Shown piece by piece: positions 16,705 to 20,495 of a stretch of DNA of 20,495 nt. The stretch is taken from NCBI GenBank assembly GCA_030619365.1, contig JAUXBQ010000011.1:1-20495 (forward strand), read 5' to 3'. Origin of the DNA: a candidate division FCPU426 bacterium. GTDB lineage: Bacteria; Oederibacteriota; JAAXVQ01; JAUVAV01. How positions within the stretch are numbered: position 1 is the stretch's first letter; each line of letters starts with the position of its first letter. The notes beneath the pieces were generated by a model that saw only the letters and a program-made list of their open reading frames with translations, searched no databases and was not told the DNA's origin. A program made the position numbers and the translations under genes.

Positions 16705-16748
16705 ATCCCCGAAAAAAACGAAAGTGGGGCAGAAAGGAGTGTCCCGGC

Positions 16749-18503
16749 ATGCTCGAAAGCGAACGCCTGCGTCTTAGCCAGAAAATCGAAGATCTTGCCG
16801 CGCACTATCATTATCACCGTCATGGACTCCTTCCCATCCTGCAAGCCATCAAATCCAATCACAATCATATCAGCGATTTCGCCATGCAGGAAGTCGCCCG
16901 CTTGCTTTCCATTCATCCGGTGGAAGTTTACGGGGTGGTCAGCTTTTATTCGTTTCTCTCCACCAAGCAACAGGGGAATTTCGTCATTCGCCTGTGCCGG
17001 ACGATTTCCTGCTGCCTGGCAGGGAAAGACACCGTGGCCCGCCAGTTAGAGAACGAACTGGGCATTGCTTTCGGCGAAACCACCCCGGACGGACGTTTTT
17101 CTCTCTCGTGGGCCAATTGCCTGGGCATGTGCGACCAGGGCCCGGCGCTTCTGGTCAATGACTATGTCTTTACCCGGGTTACGGCCGAGCGGGTCTACAA
17201 CATTATCGAAACCTGCCGGCGCAGCTTTGGCGTGTCCGCCCTGGAAGGCAAAGATGCGATAAACAATCACAGCGAGGTCCAGTCCAACGTAAAAACCAAT
17301 TTGTCGCACGGCGTGTTTTCGGCCGAAGACCCGGACCAGGGGCTGCGCGCTGCGCTCAAACGCGCTCCCAACGACGTGATCAACATGATCAAGGAATCCG
17401 GCCTCAAGGGCCGGGGCGGCGCGGGATTTCCCACGCACATTAAGTGGGAACTTGCGGCCAAGGCCGCGGGCGGGGAAAAATACGTGGTGTGCAACGCCGA
17501 TGAAGGCGAACCCGGCACGTTCAAGGACCGTGTGCTGATCTCCGATTTCCCGGACCTCATGCTGGATGGCATGACCATCGCGGGTTACGCCATCGGTGCG
17601 CAAAACGGCATCATCTATCTGCGGGGCGAGTACTCCTATCTGAAAAAGAACTTATATCAGGCCCTGGCCCGGCGGCGGTCCGCGAATTTGCTGGGCCAAG
17701 ACATCCTGGGCAAGCGGGGATTCCACTTCGAGATTGACGTGCGGCTTGGATCCGGCGCCTACGTGTGCGGAGAGGAGACGGCGCTTATCGAATCCCTGGA
17801 AGGCCAGCGGGGCGAACCCCGCAACCGGCCGCCGTTCCCGGTCAACACGGGTTATAACAACCACCCCACCATCGTGAACAACGTGGAGACTTTCGCCCTG
17901 ACGACGCACATTCTCTCGAAGGGCCCGGCCTGGCTCAAACAACAGGGGACTAAACTTTCCATTGGGACCAAACTTTTTTCCGTGTCCGGAGACTGCCAAC
18001 ATCCCGGTATTTACGAGTTTCCCTACGGCGTGACGATCGCCGAGTTGCTGAAACAAGTCGGCGGCGAGGACGCCAAGGCGGTGCAGGTCGGCGGCGCCTC
18101 AGGGCGCTCGGTTCCGCGCTCCCAGTTCGAGCACACCCTCGCCTTTGAAGACATCCCCACCGGCGGCTCCATCATTGTCTTCGGACCACAAACCAATATG
18201 CTGCAGGTTGCTAAAAACTTCCTGGAATTCTTCAACGATGAGAGCTGCGGCCAGTGCACGCCCTGCCGCATCGGCAATGTCAAATTATTGGAGGGCGTGG
18301 AACTGCTGGAAAAAGGCAAATGTTCCATCAAGTATCTGCGCGAACTGCAGAGCCTGGGCCAGACCATGCAATTGGCCAGCAAATGCGGATTGGGTCAGAG
18401 CGCGCCCAATGCATTCCTGAGCATAACCGAGCATTTTAAGGACGAGATTCTCGGAAAAATCCACAAAACAGTCGAAGTCGAAGAAGGAGGAACACACCCG
18501 TGA
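16749..18503 (+). CDS. NuoE-NuoF fusion flavoprotein subunit of an NAD-linked [FeFe]-hydrogenase
   Basis: 584 residues from ATG 16749, with AAAGGAG at 16733-16739; the frame is open upstream to 16653 but without a binding site. About 1-160 is NuoE-like (thioredoxin-like [2Fe-2S]) with ligands Cys83, Cys88, Cys124 and Cys128, the same spacing as in Thermus Nqo2. About 200-584 is NuoF-like: GLKGRGGAGFPTHIKW (FMN loop, with His230 where Gly is usual), CNADEGEPGTFKDR, GSGAYVCGEETALIESLEG (NADH site), and a [4Fe-4S] site from Cys500, 503, 506 and 546 (SCGQCTPCRIG...KCGLG). It should exchange electrons between NAD(H), FMN and the hydrogenase. The fusion recalls HoxF of NAD-reducing [NiFe] hydrogenases, but here it pairs with an [FeFe] enzyme. 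The C-terminal double [4Fe-4S] ferredoxin domain of HydB/HndC types is absent. Its TGA overlaps the next start. Confidence 0.93.
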   Translation: MLESERLRLSQKIEDLAAHYHYHRHGLLPILQAIKSNHNHISDFAMQEVARLLSIHPVEVYGVVSFYSFLSTKQQGNFVIRLCRTISCCLAGKDTVARQLENELGIAFGETTPDGRFSLSWANCLGMCDQGPALLVNDYVFTRVTAERVYNIIETCRRSFGVSALEGKDAINNHSEVQSNVKTNLSHGVFSAEDPDQGLRAALKRAPNDVINMIKESGLKGRGGAGFPTHIKWELAAKAAGGEKYVVCNADEGEPGTFKDRVLISDFPDLMLDGMTIAGYAIGAQNGIIYLRGEYSYLKKNLYQALARRRSANLLGQDILGKRGFHFEIDVRLGSGAYVCGEETALIESLEGQRGEPRNRPPFPVNTGYNNHPTIVNNVETFALTTHILSKGPAWLKQQGTKLSIGTKLFSVSGDCQHPGIYEFPYGVTIAELLKQVGGEDAKAVQVGGASGRSVPRSQFEHTLAFEDIPTGGSIIVFGPQTNMLQVAKNFLEFFNDESCGQCTPCRIGNVKLLEGVELLEKGKCSIKYLRELQSLGQTMQLASKCGLGQSAPNAFLSITEHFKDEILGKIHKTVEVEEGGTHP

Positions 18504-20452
18504 CCTCGGAAGCCTTGGCGAACAAGAGCGCGAACACCTGCGGGAAAGAGTCCCGCAGCCCAGTCAGCCAGCGACTGAACGAGGACGACGTTTCCTGCCG
18601 GATGGCCGAGGAAGGTGTTATCGTTCAAGTGAAAATCAATTCCCAAACCGTGGAAGTGCCGGCCCGCACCACGATCCTGGAGGCGGCCAAGCAGGTCAAT
18701 ATTCACATTCCCACGCTCTGCTTTCACCCGGACTTGTGCGTGGCCGGTGTCTGCCGCATCTGTGTGGTCGAGGTAGAAGGGCAGAAAACCCTGCAGACGG
18801 CCTGCTCTTACCCCATTACCGAGCCTATCGTCGTCCACACCTCCACGCCCAAGGTCCGGCGGGCCCGACGGCACATCCTGGATTTGATGCTGTCCGAACA
18901 CTATGGCGAGTGCTATTCCTGCGTACGGAACAACAATTGCGAACTCCAGTCCCTGGCCAAGGAATACGGGGTGGATTTTTACCGCTTCGGGCACGTGCGG
19001 GAGCCGAAATACGAAGTGGACCGTTCCTCCTACTCCGTGGTACGGGACATGAACAAGTGCATCCTCTGCCGCCGGTGCGTCCGCACCTGCATTGACCTGC
19101 AGGAAGTGGGCGTCCTGGAGGCCGTCAACCGGGGAGACCAGACCAAGATCACCACCTTCATGGACCGCCCCCTGAACGACGTGATCTGCATCAATTGCGG
19201 GCAATGCATCAACCGCTGTCCCACCGGAGCGCTGCGGGCCAACGACCCCTCGGACGACATTTGGTCCGTGATCGACGACCCGGATAAGCACGTGATCATC
19301 CAGACCGCTCCCAGCCCCCGGGCCGCGATCGGCGAAGCCTTCGGACTGCCCCCGGGAACCTCGGTCACGCGTGAGATGAACACCGCGCTCCGGCGCTGCG
19401 GATTTGACCGCGTGTTTGACACGAATTTCAGCGCGGATTTAACCATCATGGAGGAAGGCGCAGAACTGCTGATACGCTTGAAAAAGGCCCTGGTCGACAA
19501 GGAGCCCAGTGTGGCCCTGCCGCAATTCACCTCCTGCTCGCCGGGCTGGGTAAAATACCTGGAGCATTTTTTCCCGGAATACATTCCCAACCTGAGCACG
19601 TCCAAGAGTCCGCAGCAGATGTTCGGCTCGGTCATGAAGACGTATTACGCCCGGAAGCACGGGATCGACCCGGCCAAGATCGTCACCGTAGCCCTCATGC
19701 CCTGTTCGGCAAAAAAATACGAGTGCAACCGCCCCGAGATGTGCGCTTCGGGCTTCAAGGACATTGACTACGGCCTGACCACCCGCGAGTTGGCGCAAAT
19801 GATTCAAGAAGCCGGAATTGACCTGCCGTCTCTGCCCAAAAGCGATTTTGACGAGCCGTTTGGCGAAGCCTCGGGAGCCGGCCTGATCTTCGGGGCCACG
19901 GGCGGCGTCATGGAAGCCGCGCTGCGCACTGTGGTGGAACTGGTCACCGGGCTGAAAGCGGAACAGGTATTTGAAAACCTGCGAATCGAACCGGTTCGGG
20001 GCTTTGAAGGGATAAAATACATGGAGTTGAAGATTCCCCAGGTGGGTCCAATGCCGGAGATTCTGAAAAATCTGGACATTCCCAACTGGGACTTCCTGAA
20101 CCAAGTCACCCTGAAGATTGCCGTGGCGCACGGGACGGCCAATGCCCGCAAAATCATGGAGGACATCAAGGCCGGCGGGAAATTTTCCAAGTGCCACTTT
20201 ATTGAATTCATGGCCTGCCCGGGCGGCTGCCTGGGCGGCGGGGGACAACCCATTCCCACTTCGCCGGAAATCCGCGCGGCCCGGGCCAAGGCCATTTACG
20301 CTGAGGAAGAATCCCTGGAAATCCGGAAATCCCACGATAATACGCACGTGATCCAGATTTACCAGGAGTTCTTTACCGAGGGTCCGTGCAGCCAGAAGAG
20401 CCATGACCTGTTGCATACGCATTACGTAAACCGCGGAAAAGCCATCGTGTAA
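18500..20452 (+). CDS. [FeFe]-hydrogenase catalytic subunit with five predicted Fe-S clusters
   Basis: Catalyses reversible H2 formation from protons, coupled through its Fe-S chain to the NuoE-NuoF partner; 650 residues, HndD-like layout. GTG 18500 has GAAGGAGG upstream and overlaps the previous TGA (GTGA); ATG 18602 has no such site. About 40-115: [2Fe-2S] with Cys74, 85, 88, 102. About 120-160: [4Fe-4S] with His134, Cys138, 141, 147. About 180-245: two [4Fe-4S] sites (Cys187, 190, 193 with 240; Cys230, 233, 236 with 197). The H-domain shows L1 TSCSPGW (344-350), L2 MPCSAKKYE (Cys402) and L3 FMACPGGC (Cys573, 577). Ser347 replaces the second Cys of canonical TSCCPxW, normally a ligand of the H-cluster cubane. 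The C-terminus has the small-subunit-like KSHDN...LLHTHY end. Residues 1-40 are a polar extension. No maturase genes are in the window. Confidence 0.95.
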   Translation: MTSEALANKSANTCGKESRSPVSQRLNEDDVSCRMAEEGVIVQVKINSQTVEVPARTTILEAAKQVNIHIPTLCFHPDLCVAGVCRICVVEVEGQKTLQTACSYPITEPIVVHTSTPKVRRARRHILDLMLSEHYGECYSCVRNNNCELQSLAKEYGVDFYRFGHVREPKYEVDRSSYSVVRDMNKCILCRRCVRTCIDLQEVGVLEAVNRGDQTKITTFMDRPLNDVICINCGQCINRCPTGALRANDPSDDIWSVIDDPDKHVIIQTAPSPRAAIGEAFGLPPGTSVTREMNTALRRCGFDRVFDTNFSADLTIMEEGAELLIRLKKALVDKEPSVALPQFTSCSPGWVKYLEHFFPEYIPNLSTSKSPQQMFGSVMKTYYARKHGIDPAKIVTVALMPCSAKKYECNRPEMCASGFKDIDYGLTTRELAQMIQEAGIDLPSLPKSDFDEPFGEASGAGLIFGATGGVMEAALRTVVELVTGLKAEQVFENLRIEPVRGFEGIKYMELKIPQVGPMPEILKNLDIPNWDFLNQVTLKIAVAHGTANARKIMEDIKAGGKFSKCHFIEFMACPGGCLGGGGQPIPTSPEIRAARAKAIYAEEESLEIRKSHDNTHVIQIYQEFFTEGPCSQKSHDLLHTHYVNRGKAIV

Positions 20453-20473
20453 GCCATCTCAACACAAAAAAAG

Positions 20474-20495
20474 CCCTGTACCGTCCGGTACAGGG
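20474..20495 (+). terminator. Terminator hairpin after the hydrogenase operon (cut by the window)
   Basis: CCCTGTACC (20474-20482) and GGTACAGGG (20487-20495) form a perfect 9-bp stem with loop GTCC, 21 nt after the hydrogenase stop. An A-run precedes the stem; the T-run expected after it would lie beyond the window. The A-run would also serve as the T-run of an opposite-strand terminator. Confidence 0.65.

Larger units (their letters stand above)
16396..16748. other. 353-nt intergenic region with repeats and a putative leader
   Basis: No gene is supported here. The stretch holds a TGTCA/TGACA-ended repeat (16419-16524) flanked by degenerate CCACG/CGTGG sequence (CCACGAAATACACG at 16397, ATCCGTGG near 16582), a possible -10 box, a long hairpin and a ribosome binding site for the hydrogenase operon. 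It is the longest non-coding stretch of the window. The T-rich part at 16591-16615 and the CCCC/GGGG pair at 16707-16729 were noted but not assigned. Confidence 0.8.

Noticed and set aside
16653..16748. Upstream extension of the NuoE-NuoF fusion
   Set aside because: No ribosome binding site is evident there, the sequence is the predicted hairpin, and counting from ATG 16749 puts the NuoE ligands at the same residue numbers as in Thermus Nqo2.
18395..20422. Reverse-strand open frames across the hydrogenase genes
   Set aside because: They oppose highly conserved Fe-S and H-cluster motifs of the forward genes and lack any domain features.
16749..20452. Respiratory complex I genes nuoE, nuoF and nuoG
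   Set aside because: The last gene has the L1, L2 and L3 H-cluster motifs of [FeFe]-hydrogenases instead of a NuoG C-terminal domain, and no other nuo genes are seen.

Overview
The window reads as chromosomal DNA from a diderm (two-membrane), probably anaerobic bacterium. An OprP-like outer-membrane barrel, YajC and an exported SPOR-domain protein imply an outer membrane and a peptidoglycan wall. A soluble [FeFe]-hydrogenase joined to a NAD(H)-binding flavoprotein implies fermentative or syntrophic H2 metabolism. Most genes are GC-rich; the porin and its upstream region are clearly AT-richer. I cannot name the phylum. All genes lie on the + strand, with tight junctions inside blocks.

Layout. 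(1) 1-5058: a sensory operon. The tail of an upstream gene, possibly a response regulator, overlaps a membrane histidine kinase with a periplasmic solute-binding-type sensor. That kinase overlaps (TAATG) a paralogous soluble GAF/PAS kinase with an unusual H-box, followed 6 nt later by a DUF72/YecE protein. (2) 5059-6571: an AT-rich segment with a single OprP-like porin, bordered by two palindromic repeats. (3) 6572-12388: housekeeping block: tgt, yajC, an exported protein of unknown function, miaB, and a TPR-SPOR exported protein. (4) 12389-12530: a cluster of three hairpins, the last a good intrinsic terminator. (5) 12531-16395: mutS overlapping an MFS transporter gene. (6) 16396-16748: a 353-nt intergenic stretch with a TGTCA/TGACA-ended repeat, fragments of another repeat, a possible -10 box and a long imperfect hairpin. 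(7) 16749-20452: a two-gene hydrogenase operon, a NuoE-NuoF fusion followed (GTGA overlap) by a 650-residue [FeFe]-hydrogenase, then a terminator-like hairpin at the window edge.

How the parts work together. The hydrogenase pair should pass electrons between NAD(H) and protons through a chain of Fe-S clusters. It is compact: NuoE and NuoF are fused, the NuoF part has no C-terminal ferredoxin domain, and the catalytic subunit has Ser where one cubane ligand Cys is expected. The two kinases are near copies in their kinase cores but carry different sensors, so they may read an external ligand and an internal signal for a shared output. Tgt and MiaB both modify tRNA anticodon loops. I found no CRISPR array, tRNA, rRNA, transposase or phage gene. 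The items most worth a second look are the hydrogenase architecture and L1 motif, the hairpin leader before it, the His-Thr H-box kinase, and the unassigned 585-residue exported protein.
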